Positions 36,565 through 46,800 of a DNA stretch of 64,000 nucleotides are shown piece after piece. This stretch comes from Runella slithyformis DSM 19594. GTDB lineage: Bacteria > Bacteroidota > Bacteroidia > Cytophagales > Spirosomataceae. Under the pieces are notes generated by a model. The model was not told the origin of the DNA and made no database searches. It saw nothing but the letters and a program-made list of their open reading frames with translations. Numbering within the stretch: position 1 is the stretch's first letter; every line of letters starts with the position of its first letter. The translations under genes were made by a program, and so were the position numbers. The stretch covers positions 3,423,001 to 3,487,000 of the forward strand of contig NC_015703.1 in the NCBI RefSeq assembly GCF_000218895.1, given 5' to 3'.

Positions 36565-37419
36565 ATGTTCACTTCAGCCAAATCCCTTTTTGATTACATC
36601 GTCCAAAACGTCACTGCTTATTCTCCCAAAGAGTCCAAAGCAATGGCTTTTATGCTTTTGGAGCATTATCTGCGATTGAGAAGCGTCGATGTAATGGTGG
36701 ATAGACCTATCCTGTCGGACAATTCACAGCCAAATTGGGACAAGATCATTGAACGATTGAATCAAAGTGAACCGATACAGCATATTATTGGCTCTACGTT
36801 CTTCTGTGGACTGGAGTTTAAAGTGTCACCTTCAGTACTGATTCCACGCCCTGAAACCGAGGAGTTGGTTCGTCTGATTGTGAAAGACTGTTTTTGGGAT
36901 GAAAATCCGGTCAATATCGTTGACATTGGCACGGGTAGCGGTTGTATTGCCATTGCACTGGATAGATTTATGTCATTTGCAAAAGTGTGGGGCTGGGATG
37001 TATCAGATGATGCTCTGGCGGTAGCACGGGAAAATGCTCATCAGTTGTTGTCAGAAGTAACTTTTGAAAAATACGACATTTTGAGAGATTCCTCGTTTAA
37101 CGGTCAGTTTGACGTGGTGGTGAGCAATCCACCTTATGTAACCTACGCAGAGCAAACGAACATGCAGCCGAATGTGCTGCGCTTTGAACCCCATCTGGCC
37201 CTGTTTGTAGAAGACGAAGACCCCCTGCTGTTTTACAAAGCCATTGCGGTTTTCTGTACTAAACATCTGAAGACCGACGGTACCTGTTATCTTGAAATAA
37301 ACGAACTTTTCGGAGAGGTCGTAAAACAATTGTTTATTGAAAAAGGATTTGAAAAGGTAGAAGTCATTCAGGATATGTATGGTAAAGACCGTATCGTGAA
37401 GGCGCAGTTGGTGGGATAA
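36565..37419 (+). CDS. prmC: Release factor glutamine methyltransferase
   Basis: From the ATG at 36565 (284 residues, MFTSAKSLFDYI). It has the N-terminal helical domain, the SAM-binding motif VDIGTGSGCIAIAL and the catalytic NPPY that holds the glutamine amide. PrmC methylates the GGQ glutamine of RF1 and RF2. The upstream in-frame ATG at 36511 adds residues unlike the family. Confidence 0.93.
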   Translation: MFTSAKSLFDYIVQNVTAYSPKESKAMAFMLLEHYLRLRSVDVMVDRPILSDNSQPNWDKIIERLNQSEPIQHIIGSTFFCGLEFKVSPSVLIPRPETEELVRLIVKDCFWDENPVNIVDIGTGSGCIAIALDRFMSFAKVWGWDVSDDALAVARENAHQLLSEVTFEKYDILRDSSFNGQFDVVVSNPPYVTYAEQTNMQPNVLRFEPHLALFVEDEDPLLFYKAIAVFCTKHLKTDGTCYLEINELFGEVVKQLFIEKGFEKVEVIQDMYGKDRIVKAQLVG

Positions 37420-37432
37420 AACGTAATCATTG

Positions 37433-37474
37433 ACAGAGAAGGAGGTAATATTTGTTGCCTCCTTCTCTGTTTTA
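37433..37474 (+). terminator. Hairpin terminator after prmC
   Basis: A 13-bp perfect stem (ACAGAGAAGGAGG / CCTCCTTCTCTGT), extendable by three pairs, is followed by TTTT. Confidence 0.85.
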
Positions 37475-37760
37475 AAGCGGTTCGTTTTTAAGTAGTTATT
37501 TCTTCAAAAGCAGAGCCGACATGGGTTGCGCCAATAAGCGCTTTGTTTCAATTCTGAAAGACTTTTAATAGAATAGGTAATGATAAAGTCGTAATTGTCA
37601 ATAAAACTCTAGAAACGGCTAAAAAAAGGCCTTATCCAATCTTTGTCTGAATGCCTGATATTCTTTGAACTTAAGGCGCATTAATCCATAAGTCCTTCGT
37701 TTAGGTTTTTGTATATGGATGAAAGGCTGTAATTTGCCGATGTTTAGAAAAACAACTACA
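37475..37760. other. Gene-free stretch before the LolA-like operon
   Basis: This 286-base stretch has no convincing gene. TTTTTG (37706-37711), 18 bases, then TAATTTGC (37730-37737) is a weak Bacteroidota-type promoter for the operon that starts at 37761. The rest shows no repeat or structure I can support. Confidence 0.4.
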
Positions 37761-38456
37761 ATGAATTTCATAAGAATTGTATTTTGGATAATGTTTGCAA
37801 ATGTAGGGTATGCGCAAAATGTACGTAAAGTAAGTGCCACTATGACAATGCGCACCTTTCATAAAGGAAAAACAACCAATACCCGGGCCGAACTTTGTTA
37901 TGCTACGTCGGGAAGAATGGTGACCTTATTTCCTAAACCTTCTGACTTATATTTGTTTAATAATGCTAATGGAGAATTAAGGGTCTATGATCCTTCCAAA
38001 AACACGGTATTACAGCAGCAAAACGCTACTTACAGTACCGAAACAACCCAATTTTTCTTTTTTCTTCATAATCGTAAAGCTGACCTTGGGCTTTCCAGTA
38101 TGGGATTTAGTTTGGGGACAACGAAGTTTGAAAATGGGGTAATGATTACCACTTGGAAATCACCTACACCTTTGGCGAAAAATATTAAGCGAGTGGAACT
38201 GGTACACAAGGGTCAAAATCCTATTTTTATGAAATACGTCGACCCTTCGGAACGAACCATCAAAAAGGTCTTTTATTACGATTATACGAAGCTCGGAACC
38301 ATGGATTTTCCTCAGACCATTACGCAAATTGATTATGTAACCGCCAAGGATTCCATTGTGACAAAAACGGCCTACGGTGCGTTAAAAATTAATGAGGAGG
38401 TTCAATCAAATTTACTGGAGTTTGTCATTCCTTCCAATGCCAAAGTGATAAAATGA
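37761..38456 (+). CDS. LolA-like periplasmic protein
   Basis: From the ATG at 37761 (231 residues) with signal peptide MNFIRIVFWIMFANVGYAQ. The body is a beta-rich fold resembling LolA-type outer-membrane lipoprotein carriers: alternating strands with RAELCYATSGRMVTLFPKPSDLYLF and a C-terminal VITKTAYGALKINEEV-like hairpin. The assignment to LolA is a fold-level guess. It overlaps the next gene by 4 bases (ATGA), so it is co-translated with an exported YidD. Confidence 0.6.
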   Translation: MNFIRIVFWIMFANVGYAQNVRKVSATMTMRTFHKGKTTNTRAELCYATSGRMVTLFPKPSDLYLFNNANGELRVYDPSKNTVLQQQNATYSTETTQFFFFLHNRKADLGLSSMGFSLGTTKFENGVMITTWKSPTPLAKNIKRVELVHKGQNPIFMKYVDPSERTIKKVFYYDYTKLGTMDFPQTITQIDYVTAKDSIVTKTAYGALKINEEVQSNLLEFVIPSNAKVIK

Positions 38457-38902
38457 AATTGTCCAAATGTTGCATAGGTATAATTTTTCTGACAGCTTTG
38501 CCCATTTTAGGCATAGCGCAAGCGTCTGATTTGGAGTTGTTAGCAGAGTCGGGCTCTGCACCTTCTGTACCATTCGGGCAACCAAAAAAAGCAAAACCCC
38601 AAACTTTTTTGCGCATCAATCCCGTATATTGGTTGCTCAATGGTGCTTTGACCGGCTACCAAAAAGTAATATCACCTCAAATTTCGGCAGAGTGTCTGTA
38701 CGAACTTTCGTGTTCGCGCTTCAGCCGGGTGGCCATACAGGAGTTTGGGGTCATTAAAGGCATCGCTTTAAGTGCAGACCGTATCTCCCGCTGCAATCGT
38801 GTGGCTGCTACCAGTATCGAATTTATAAGGATATCCCCCCTAACGGGAAGAGTGATAGATACTCCTTCTATGTATCGGCTAAAGGCTAAAAAGAGTAACT
38901 GA
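38453..38902 (+). CDS. yidD: YidD family protein with an N-terminal signal peptide
   Basis: A 149-residue protein. Residues 1-23 form a signal peptide (MKLSKCCIGIIFLTALPILG), and residues 56-115 match YidD: LNGALTGYQKVISPQIS, CLYELSCSRF and the GVIKGIALSADRISRCNR ending. Ordinary YidD is 70-100 residues, cytoplasmic, and aids membrane protein insertion with YidC. Here export would put it in the periplasm, and the usual P before the second Cys is L. It starts inside the LolA-like gene stop and ends overlapping the next start. Confidence 0.82.
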   Translation: MKLSKCCIGIIFLTALPILGIAQASDLELLAESGSAPSVPFGQPKKAKPQTFLRINPVYWLLNGALTGYQKVISPQISAECLYELSCSRFSRVAIQEFGVIKGIALSADRISRCNRVAATSIEFIRISPLTGRVIDTPSMYRLKAKKSN

Positions 38903-39771
38903 TGAGTGAGGAAATAACGTTTACCTCTTTATTTAGGGCGTTTAGTCTACTTTATGGTTTTGTAAGTTTATGGGGTGTAACTCCCCTAAAAGCGCAGCAA
39001 AAAGCCTTCTCCGATTCACTTTTTGTGGAATATCTCCTTGAAAGGAAATACTATAATGATGTACTTCAGTGGACGAAACCGCAGCAAACACTGCCTTATT
39101 TTCGAGCCATCGCATTTTATAACCAACAACAGATAGATTCAGCCATTCATTATTTTGAGAAAGTGCCTATCGGGCACCCCTACTACGTTAAATCTAAATT
39201 TTTAGAAGAGTATGGCCATACGTTCTCAAAAAAATTTCCAAAGGCTGACAGTATTTTAATAAATCTATCAGTGGTCGATTCACTTCATATTGCATTAAAA
39301 AATCTACAATTGGCAGGCGTTAGCCTCTTACGTCGTGATACCGTGCGTTTTTCATCGTACAAAGCTCAATTCTCGGGAAAGTATTTTGCATTTAGTCAGG
39401 AAGAAGAAATGATGAGTCGAAATTACGAAATGCTCAGAAAACATAAACGTAAGTCACCCGTAGTTGCCGGAGTGATGTCGGCGATTATCCCCGGTTCAGG
39501 TAAGATGTATGCCGGAAAGCTGGGGCAGGGAGTGATCACCCTTATTCAAAATGCGGCACTGGGGTTTCAGGCCTACGAAGCGTATCGGAAAGATGGATGG
39601 AAAAGTCCCCGTTTCATTCTCTACAGCGGGCTGTTCAGCTTTTTCTACGTGGGAAATATATGGGGAAGCGTATTGACGGTAAACATTCGCCGTCAGGAAT
39701 TTAATGATAAAATAGATGAACAGATTTTGTTTAATATGCAGATTCCTCTGCGTACTGTTTTTAATCAATAA
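38902..39771 (+). CDS. Repeat/PGxGxMYAG membrane protein, first paralogue
   Basis: A 289-residue protein starting at the last base of the yidD stop. It has an N-terminal hydrophobic signal, a helical tetratrico-like region (about residues 40-170) and a C-terminal membrane part with SAIIPGSGKMYAGKLGQGVI, which resembles TM2/DUF5683-type segments. Its C-terminal architecture is shared with the next gene, pointing to duplication. Function is unknown; the operon suggests envelope biogenesis. Confidence 0.75.
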   Translation: MSEEITFTSLFRAFSLLYGFVSLWGVTPLKAQQKAFSDSLFVEYLLERKYYNDVLQWTKPQQTLPYFRAIAFYNQQQIDSAIHYFEKVPIGHPYYVKSKFLEEYGHTFSKKFPKADSILINLSVVDSLHIALKNLQLAGVSLLRRDTVRFSSYKAQFSGKYFAFSQEEEMMSRNYEMLRKHKRKSPVVAGVMSAIIPGSGKMYAGKLGQGVITLIQNAALGFQAYEAYRKDGWKSPRFILYSGLFSFFYVGNIWGSVLTVNIRRQEFNDKIDEQILFNMQIPLRTVFNQ

Positions 39772-40600
39772 TGGAGTGTCTGCGCAGGTTTCTTTGACGG
39801 GAGATAGCCTTATGGCCGCCGGTCAATTTGATTTGGCGGCGGTGTTCTACGAAAAAGATTTGTTTGATCGAAGTCAACGCACAGATTCTGTAAATGCTGA
39901 CACTTACCGCTTGGTTGTCAATGATTTGTTACTCAAAAAGATACAGTGTCAAAAATACCTGAAACGCTTCGAAGATGCCTGGCAAACGGCACAGCGTATG
40001 GATCTCAGCGAAGCTAATGACAGCTTGCAGTATCGATTGCGATATGAAGTTGCCTTAACGGGGTATTTGAGCAGGCATTATGGTGAAGCACATGGTCAAA
40101 TACTTCAAACACGTTTTTATGTTCGTGATTCTACGTTGCTTGCTTCATTGGATGTGTTGGAAATTCTTACCCTAAATGAGTTGGAACGTTGGGAAGAATC
40201 AAAGGAGATTTTTAGGAGATATGCCGTTCGTAATGGGATCACAACGGATGTGGAGGAATTATATAAGTTTCTTAAAAAGAAGCCTAAAAGCCCCGAAAAA
40301 GCCCAATTGCTGTCATTTATTATGCCCGGGGTAGGGCAAATGTACGCGGGTTATCCAAAAGAAGGCCTCGTTTCGATTGGTTTGCAAACACTTGCTTTAG
40401 GTTTTGGAGTGTATCATGTGTGGCATCGCTATTATTTGATTGGCTTTTTTACGGGTGCCGGCATGTTTCAGGCATTTTATTTTGGCGGAGCACGTCGAGC
40501 CGAACTGATGGCCGAAGAAACAAACCGTAAACGTAAAGCCAAAAATAACCAATTGCTGAGAACGGTATTGATCGAGTCAGAAAACAAAAAAGGGAAGTAG
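39716..40600 (+). CDS. Repeat/PGxGxMYAG membrane protein, second paralogue
   Basis: A 294-residue protein starting 56 bases inside the previous gene in another frame, with signal peptide MNRFCLICRFLCVLFLINNG. A helical repeat region is followed by SFIMPGVGQMYAGYPKEGLV and two or three helices, then a Lys/Arg-rich tail. The shared motif with the preceding gene shows they are paralogues. The stop codon lies within the terminator stem. Confidence 0.78.
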   Translation: MNRFCLICRFLCVLFLINNGVSAQVSLTGDSLMAAGQFDLAAVFYEKDLFDRSQRTDSVNADTYRLVVNDLLLKKIQCQKYLKRFEDAWQTAQRMDLSEANDSLQYRLRYEVALTGYLSRHYGEAHGQILQTRFYVRDSTLLASLDVLEILTLNELERWEESKEIFRRYAVRNGITTDVEELYKFLKKKPKSPEKAQLLSFIMPGVGQMYAGYPKEGLVSIGLQTLALGFGVYHVWHRYYLIGFFTGAGMFQAFYFGGARRAELMAEETNRKRKAKNNQLLRTVLIESENKKGK

Positions 40601-40622
40601 CACCGCTACTTCCCTTTTTTGT
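40584..40622. terminator. Bidirectional terminator with an 18-bp stem
   Basis: An 18-bp perfect stem (40584-40601 with 40605-40622) and a 3-base loop lie between convergent genes and include the last codons and stop of the upstream gene. A-run and T-run arms suit both strands. Confidence 0.88.
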
Positions 40623-40634
40623 TGTATAGGAGAA

Positions 40635-41087
40635 CTAGTTGGTCCACATGAAAAACTTCTTGTTATTGACGTACGAGTCAAATTTCTTTTCTTCGATTAC
40701 TTCCATCAATAAAACAATCCAGTCGATCAGGTTTACAATTCCTAAACCACCGCAGGTCAAAATATACCCTACAATAACACCGCCTGAAGTACCCAAGTAA
40801 GCGCGGTGAATACCTAACCAACCTACGACCCATGAAAGAATAAAGGCTACAACGGGGGTCTTGTCACCGGCCATTACTTTGGTAATGTTGCCATTTTGAG
40901 TAGTGCCCATCATATTTTCAAGGGCAGAAGATGCTTCTGCGGTATTTGCCATATCCAGTTGCTCACCGGCATTGAGTGTCTGCTCAATAGCTTGCGCGTC
41001 AACGAAATACTCGGCATTGTTGGTAGCATAGCTTTTGCCGACGAGAAGTACAGCAAAGCTGAAAGCAAGAGCAAATAATTTTTTCAT
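40635..41087 (-). CDS. TM2 domain membrane protein
   Basis: A 150-residue protein with signal peptide (MKKLFALAFSFAVLLVGKSYA), an acidic 60-residue stretch and a C-terminal TM2 domain: VVAFILSWVVGWLGIHRAYL then GGVIVGYILTCGGLGIVNLIDWIVLLME. The function of TM2 proteins is not established. A near-perfect promoter lies upstream. Confidence 0.88.
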   Translation of the reverse strand: MKKLFALAFSFAVLLVGKSYATNNAEYFVDAQAIEQTLNAGEQLDMANTAEASSALENMMGTTQNGNITKVMAGDKTPVVAFILSWVVGWLGIHRAYLGTSGGVIVGYILTCGGLGIVNLIDWIVLLMEVIEEKKFDSYVNNKKFFMWTN

Positions 41088-41119
41088 AATTTATATTAGG
41101 TTTTTGTTTAAATACGAAC

Positions 41120-41151
41120 CAAAAATATACTTTTGATACAGAACCAACAAA
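41120..41151 (-). promoter_or_regulatory. Promoter of the TM2 gene
   Basis: On the minus strand TTTG (41151-41148), 20 bases, then TATTTTTG (41127-41120) is a full match to the Bacteroidota consensus. It predicts a leader of about 25 bases. Confidence 0.75.
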
Positions 41152-41169
41152 TAAGAGTCGTCGGATTTT

Positions 41170-41691
41170 TTAGAATTTAAATGAAATGCCTCCCTGAACC
41201 CATGAACCGCCCGAACCAAGATCCGCAAAAAGGGCCATTTTTTCTGAAAAATTGTACGTGCCGCCCACTCTTGCCAATAAATTGGCTGTCGTATATCGGG
41301 TTCGTGAATTGATGCCGTACGCATTCCAGTAGGAGTCAGGATAACCATAACTGCGAAGCAGAATTCCACCTGATACGTAGAGATCAAATTGTTCATTGTT
41401 CAGATTTAATATACGATTCAGGTGATAGGTAGCACGCGGTCCGATCTGAATGTCAGAATATGAATAGTTGACACCGATATAACCAAGGCTCGGTCTTTCG
41501 TAGCTGGCATACAAACCTACCCCGAGATCGTCCATAATTCCATACTCAACATTGGCATTGGCACCAAGTGAGAAAAGGCCCACGCCAATCGCAATTCTTT
41601 TGTCTCCTTTAGAGAATTGAGCGAAGGATGTTGAGTGAAAACAGATCATTGCTGTAAAGGCCAGCAATGCGATGAAAAATATTTTTTTCAT
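41170..41691 (-). CDS. Outer-membrane beta-barrel protein
   Basis: A 173-residue protein with signal peptide (MKKIFFIALLAFTAMICFHS...FAQ), alternating strands rich in Tyr/Gly and a terminal phenylalanine (GGISFKF), the features of a small porin-like barrel. No specific family is recognised. It may be in one transcript with the TM2 gene, although that gene has its own promoter. Confidence 0.8.
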   Translation of the reverse strand: MKKIFFIALLAFTAMICFHSTSFAQFSKGDKRIAIGVGLFSLGANANVEYGIMDDLGVGLYASYERPSLGYIGVNYSYSDIQIGPRATYHLNRILNLNNEQFDLYVSGGILLRSYGYPDSYWNAYGINSRTRYTTANLLARVGGTYNFSEKMALFADLGSGGSWVQGGISFKF

Positions 41692-41923
41692 GGTAAACTT
41701 TGATTAAAAGTTAGAACAACAATACAAAGGAACTTCAAAAAGAACTGCGATAAAAACAAAAACGCCCTAATTTATTATTCGGTAAAAAAAGAGGTACAAT
41801 GTCAATTTCAGTCAAAGTCAATATATCCTGAAAAGCCTGAAAGACACAAAAGATTCAACGGATATTAGTCAGGTATTAAAGGAAGAAAATGCCCTGTTTC
41901 TATAATTGCAGACCCTACATTGC

Positions 41924-41931
41924 TATCTTTG
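41924..41931 (+). promoter_or_regulatory. Candidate -7 box for cmk
   Basis: TATCTTTG matches TAnnTTTG, 24 bases before the cmk ATG at 41955. No good -33 element at the right distance is seen. It lies within an upstream in-frame extension starting at 41889, supporting the shorter start. Confidence 0.4.
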
Positions 41932-41954
41932 CCGAAGAACCTACTTCACTACTT

Positions 41955-42662
41955 ATGTCAAAAATCATTATTGCGGTAGATGGCTTTTCCAGTTGCGGAA
42001 AAAGTACTACTGCCAAAGGAGTTGCAGCCCATTTAGGGTATGCATACATAGATACCGGGGCCATGTATCGGGCGGTGACGCTACACTTTCATACCCATCA
42101 TGTGGCGCTTACCAACCCCAAAGAAGTTTCGAAAGCCCTCGAAAGTATTAAAATAGACTTTAGAAGAAACCCCGAGACCGGACGAAACGAAACCTATCTC
42201 AACGGACTCAATGTAGAGGATGAGATCAGAAAGCTGTACATTGCCAATTGGGTCAGCGAGGTCAGTGCCGTTTCGGAAGTAAGACGTGCCATGGTGGCCC
42301 AACAACAACGAATGGGCAAAACCAAAGGAATCGTAATGGACGGCCGGGATATTGGAACTGTAGTGTTTCCGGAAGCGGAGCTGAAAGTATTTATGACCGC
42401 CGACCCCCATATCAGAGCCCAACGACGCCAAGTCGAATTGCTGGCTAAGGGAGAGATGCTTGATCTGGAAGATATTCTGAAAAATATTCAGAAGCGTGAT
42501 CTGATCGATACAACCCGGGCCGACAGTCCTCTGATACAGGCAGAAGACGCCACGTTGGTCGATACGTCTTTTATGACGTTGGATGAACAAATTGAATTGC
42601 TGACCAATATGGCTGACGAAAAAATCAGCAGCTCAATGAGACAAAGCCGTACCGACGCATGA
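41955..42662 (+). CDS. cmk: Cytidylate kinase
   Basis: A 235-residue (d)CMP kinase from the ATG at 41955. The P-loop is DGFSSCGKSTTAKG, then the YIDTGAMYRAVT nucleotide-monophosphate site, MDGRDIGTVVFP and the LID region QRRQVELLAKGE. It phosphorylates CMP and dCMP with ATP. The stop overlaps the next start by 4 bases. Confidence 0.95.
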   Translation: MSKIIIAVDGFSSCGKSTTAKGVAAHLGYAYIDTGAMYRAVTLHFHTHHVALTNPKEVSKALESIKIDFRRNPETGRNETYLNGLNVEDEIRKLYIANWVSEVSAVSEVRRAMVAQQQRMGKTKGIVMDGRDIGTVVFPEAELKVFMTADPHIRAQRRQVELLAKGEMLDLEDILKNIQKRDLIDTTRADSPLIQAEDATLVDTSFMTLDEQIELLTNMADEKISSSMRQSRTDA

Positions 42663-43729
42663 CCGCCGATTATTTAATAGTAGGACAGGGAATCGCAGGC
42701 TCCATTCTGGCCTGGACATTGACACAGCGCGGGCATCATGTCCTGATATTGAATGACCCCACCTTGCCTGCGGCTTCCAAAGTGTCGGGCGGAATATTTA
42801 ATCCGTTGACCGGCAAAAAGCTGTCGCGTACCTGGAAAGCCGATGACCTCTTTCCTTTTGCCCATGCCTTTTACGCAGATATGCAGGAGCAACTCGGTGG
42901 AGACTTTCTCCATGACTGTGATGTGTATCGACCCTATCGTTCCATTGAAGAACAAAATTCGTACCTGGCTCAAACTGCCGACCCCAACATCGCCAAGTAT
43001 GTGATTGACCATACTGATGATGCAAAATTTTCGCCTTTTATTGAAAATCCGTACGGTGGCCTTCAAATCACGCAGTCAGGATGGGTGGATTGCGTGCAGA
43101 TGCTCCAAAAAATTGAAGCGTATTTTGTGGATAAAAATCAATATTTGTTCGAGAGAATAGATTATAAAAAAATTGATATTCAGGAAGATGGAGTAGGGTA
43201 TGGAAAGTGCAAAGTTAAAAAAATACTATTTTGTGAAGGCTATGAAGCCCGTCAGAATCCTTTTTTTAACTGGTTGCCGTTTAATCCTGTGAAAGGCCAA
43301 AGCCTCATCGCGTTTATGGAAGACTATTCGGTTCCCGAAATCATCAATCAGGGAGCCTTTGTGTTACCGATCGATGAAAAAGGAACCTGCCGTCTGGGAG
43401 CTACCTATACCTGGCACGATATTAACTGGGAAACTACCGCAGACGGTCGCGAATATCTGGAAGGGAAAATAAAGACATTTTTAAAAGCTCCTTATACCAT
43501 TTTAGAACAACAGGTGGGAATCAGACCTTCGACCAAAGATCGACGACCGTTTGTGGGAATTCATCCGGAATATTCGGCACTGGGGATTTTTAACGGGCTC
43601 GGAACCAAAGGTGTAAGCCTGGCACCTTATTTTGCGAATCAGTTTGTAAAATTTTTGGAAACCGGAGAAGAAATAGACAGCGAGGCGAATATTGAGCGAA
43701 TTTTTTCGTTATATTTTCGTTCTAAATAG
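42659..43729 (+). CDS. FAD-dependent DAO-family oxidoreductase
   Basis: A 356-residue protein with the Rossmann FAD motif YLIVGQGIAGSILAWTL and the DAO-family C terminus VGIRPSTKDRRPFVG and LGIFNGLGTKGVSLAPYFA. Relatives include amino acid oxidases and the C-terminal domain of MnmC. The substrate is unknown. Overlap with cmk by ATGA shows co-translation. Confidence 0.85.
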   Translation: MTADYLIVGQGIAGSILAWTLTQRGHHVLILNDPTLPAASKVSGGIFNPLTGKKLSRTWKADDLFPFAHAFYADMQEQLGGDFLHDCDVYRPYRSIEEQNSYLAQTADPNIAKYVIDHTDDAKFSPFIENPYGGLQITQSGWVDCVQMLQKIEAYFVDKNQYLFERIDYKKIDIQEDGVGYGKCKVKKILFCEGYEARQNPFFNWLPFNPVKGQSLIAFMEDYSVPEIINQGAFVLPIDEKGTCRLGATYTWHDINWETTADGREYLEGKIKTFLKAPYTILEQQVGIRPSTKDRRPFVGIHPEYSALGIFNGLGTKGVSLAPYFANQFVKFLETGEEIDSEANIERIFSLYFRSK

Positions 43730-43835
43730 TGTTAAGTGTGAATAATGAATGCAGGGCCAAAAGCAGATATTGCCCGTTATTTTTATTTTAACCTATCAAC
43801 GCTTACTATCAACGATTAACAGGTTAGTTCTGAAT

Positions 43836-46800
43836 ATGAAAAGGTGTTTTATTACCGGATTGCTGTGGATAGGGGCTTTGATTTTGCCGGTCCTGTCGGT
43901 AGAGGCCCAAAATTATCCTTCTCAGGAGAAATTCGGCAAAAACCGGGTACAGTATCAACGTTTTGATTGGAAGATACTCAAAACCAATAATTTTGAGATT
44001 TATCATTACGGGGCAGGTACACCGCTGGCTACCCTGGCGGCTCAATATGCCGAATCCGAGTTTGACCGTATCACTGAAGCCCTTGGGTATACACCCTACA
44101 ACCGAATCAAAATATTTCTGTACAATTCACCCCAAGAGCTATTACAAAGCAATATGGGCATGGCCAACAGCTCTGATTTGAGTGAGACGGAGCTGAATTT
44201 GGCAAAAGCACGATTGGAGATTGCCTTTACGGGCGATCAGATCAGTTTTCGAAAACAGCTTATCAGAGAAATTTCCCGGCTGTTTGTTTATGATATGCTT
44301 TATGGCGGAAGCCTGAAAGATGCTTTACAGAGCTCTCTTTTGCTGTCGTTGCCGGATTGGTTCATGTCGGGCATTGCGGCTTACATTGCCGAAGGATGGA
44401 GCCCCGAGCTGGATGATTACATGCGGGATGCGATTGTTCACCGTCAAATAAAAAAGCCATCCTTACTGACCGGACCGGAAGCTACTTTGGTGGGGCAGTC
44501 TATATGGAATTACATTGCCGAACGCTACGGAAAGGATAACATTTCCAACATACTTAACCTTACACGTATCATCCGTACGGAGCAAACCAGCGTTGCCAGT
44601 ACATTAGGGGTATCGTTTTCGCGTTTTTTAAAAGAATGGCGAGATTTTTACAGTAATATGGCTACCGCTACCGGTGCCGGGTATAAAGACCCCACCGGTG
44701 ATTGGATGAAAGAACTGGAATTGCCATTGGGTCACCTTCCCAACTCAGCCCGACTTAGCTTGGATAATCAATACGCGGCGGTCACCAATCGTAAGTCAGG
44801 ACATTATACCGTAGATATTATTAATACTGATACAAGGGAGGTTACCACTGTTTTGAAAGGGAAGTACTCTGTAGAGAAGCGAACCTACCTGGGGCGCATG
44901 CCCTTGATTGCATGGAGCCGTAACAATGGGTTAGCCATTATTTCTGAAGAGAATGGAAGGGTATTTTTAGAACTGTTTGATATTGGTGACAAAGGAAAAT
45001 CCAAGCTGCGTTTGAGCAGAGAGATCAGAGGAGTGAATCAAGTGGTTGATTTTGATATTTCAAACGATGGTTCTACATTGGTACTCAGTGCTGATAGCCG
45101 AGGTCAGAATGATTTGTTCCTTTTCAACATCGGCCGATCTTCATTGCTTGGCTTAACAGGTGATCTCTATGATGACCGGTACCCTCATTTTGTAGGTACG
45201 TCTTCTACGCGGGTAGTATTTTCTTCCAATCGTTTGAAAGATTCTTTGGGAGTGGCAGACAAAGGGTCTTACAAAACTGTCAAGGATAAAATGGCCCTTT
45301 TTATACACGATGGCAACCCTCGGGCTCAGAAGGTCAACAGAGTGGTTGATTCTCTGAATATCATTTCAAACGCCCGCACTATGGACGAAAACACCTTTTA
45401 TTTTCTCTCAGATTATACGGGCATTAACAATTTATACAAGTATGAAGCTGATGTCAAAAGGTTAACCCCATTGACCGGCTACAATCAAAATATCCGTGAT
45501 TACGATTATTTGGCTGCTTCGGGAGCATTTATAAGTGTAAATTGGTACAAAGACCGGGAAACCGCTTTTTATCAGAGACGCCTTACCCCGGTAGCCGGCG
45601 AATTGATAGCTACGCCGAGGGTACAAAGCATGTCGGGAACGACTGTTTATAAAACAGAACAGCGAAATAATCCGGCGGCAGATGCCAGTTTGATTGCTCA
45701 AATGGCCAATCCAAGAAAAATACAGCTGGATTCCGGCGAAGTGGATACTGACAACTATGAATTCGACCCTGATGTACTCAAAAGCTTTGAATATCGCCAG
45801 CGCCGGGGAACGGCTATTTCGAGTGCGGCCAATATACCCGGTCGGAATCGCAAACGGGAAAATATTGCCATAAAAGGACCCATAGATTACAAAAGTCTGT
45901 TTATCAGCAATGATGCTACCTCAGATTGGCGGATAGATCCTGTGCGGGGTTTTGGATTTGCGCAATCGCTTACTATGAATGATTTATTGGAAAATCATAT
46001 TATTAAAGCGGGTTTTTTCTTAGGACTTCTTAATTTCAGGACCAATAACCTTTGGGCTGAATACGAAAATTTGGCCCACCGCATTGATTTTGGAGTACGG
46101 GTAGATCGCCAAAGCTTGTATGTTCAGCCTCCTGCCAGTCAAAAATATCGCTACAATCGCGTAGCCTTTACGGCAGCTTATCCCTTCAATAATAATGCGC
46201 GGGTTTCATTAACGCCGTTCTTTGCCGAATCCAAACTATTAGATGTCAGTAATATCGCGGCGGCCGATGTTGCCTCTTCTTACCTAGGCGCTCGAGCAGA
46301 ATTTGTGTATGATAATTCCCGTATCAATGGCATGAATATGATGGAAGGGACGCGGTTTAAAGTACGGTACGATTTGTTTGGAGGAATAAGCGGAACGAGA
46401 GGTTTTAATCGCTTGGCGATTGATTTTCGCCATTATCAAAAAATTCACCGAGACCTGATTTTTGCCACCCGGATTTCCTTCGCCCGTTCGGGAGGAAATG
46501 CCCCTAAACAAAGTGTATTGGGCGGGATGGAAAACTGGACCGGAAATAATCAGGAAGGGCGCAGTGTAAACCCATTGGCAGTCGGCTTGAGCAGCTCATT
46601 AATCCCCATTGATAACCGTGATATATTCTTTGTTGAATTAGCCACTAATCTCAGAGGGTTTAATATAAATAAGGTGTCCGGGACTAACCATTTACTCTTT
46701 AACGGAGAGCTGAGGATGCCGCTTATCAAGTATTTTTATCGAGGGCCGATTACGTCCAACTTTCTGAGAAATTTCCAAGTGGTTGGATTTACGGATGTAG

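Noticed and set aside
37619-37855. A 78-residue minus-strand frame before the LolA-like gene that looked like a possible gene remnant.
   Set aside because: Half of it lies opposite the LolA-like coding region and the basic rest matches nothing I can name.
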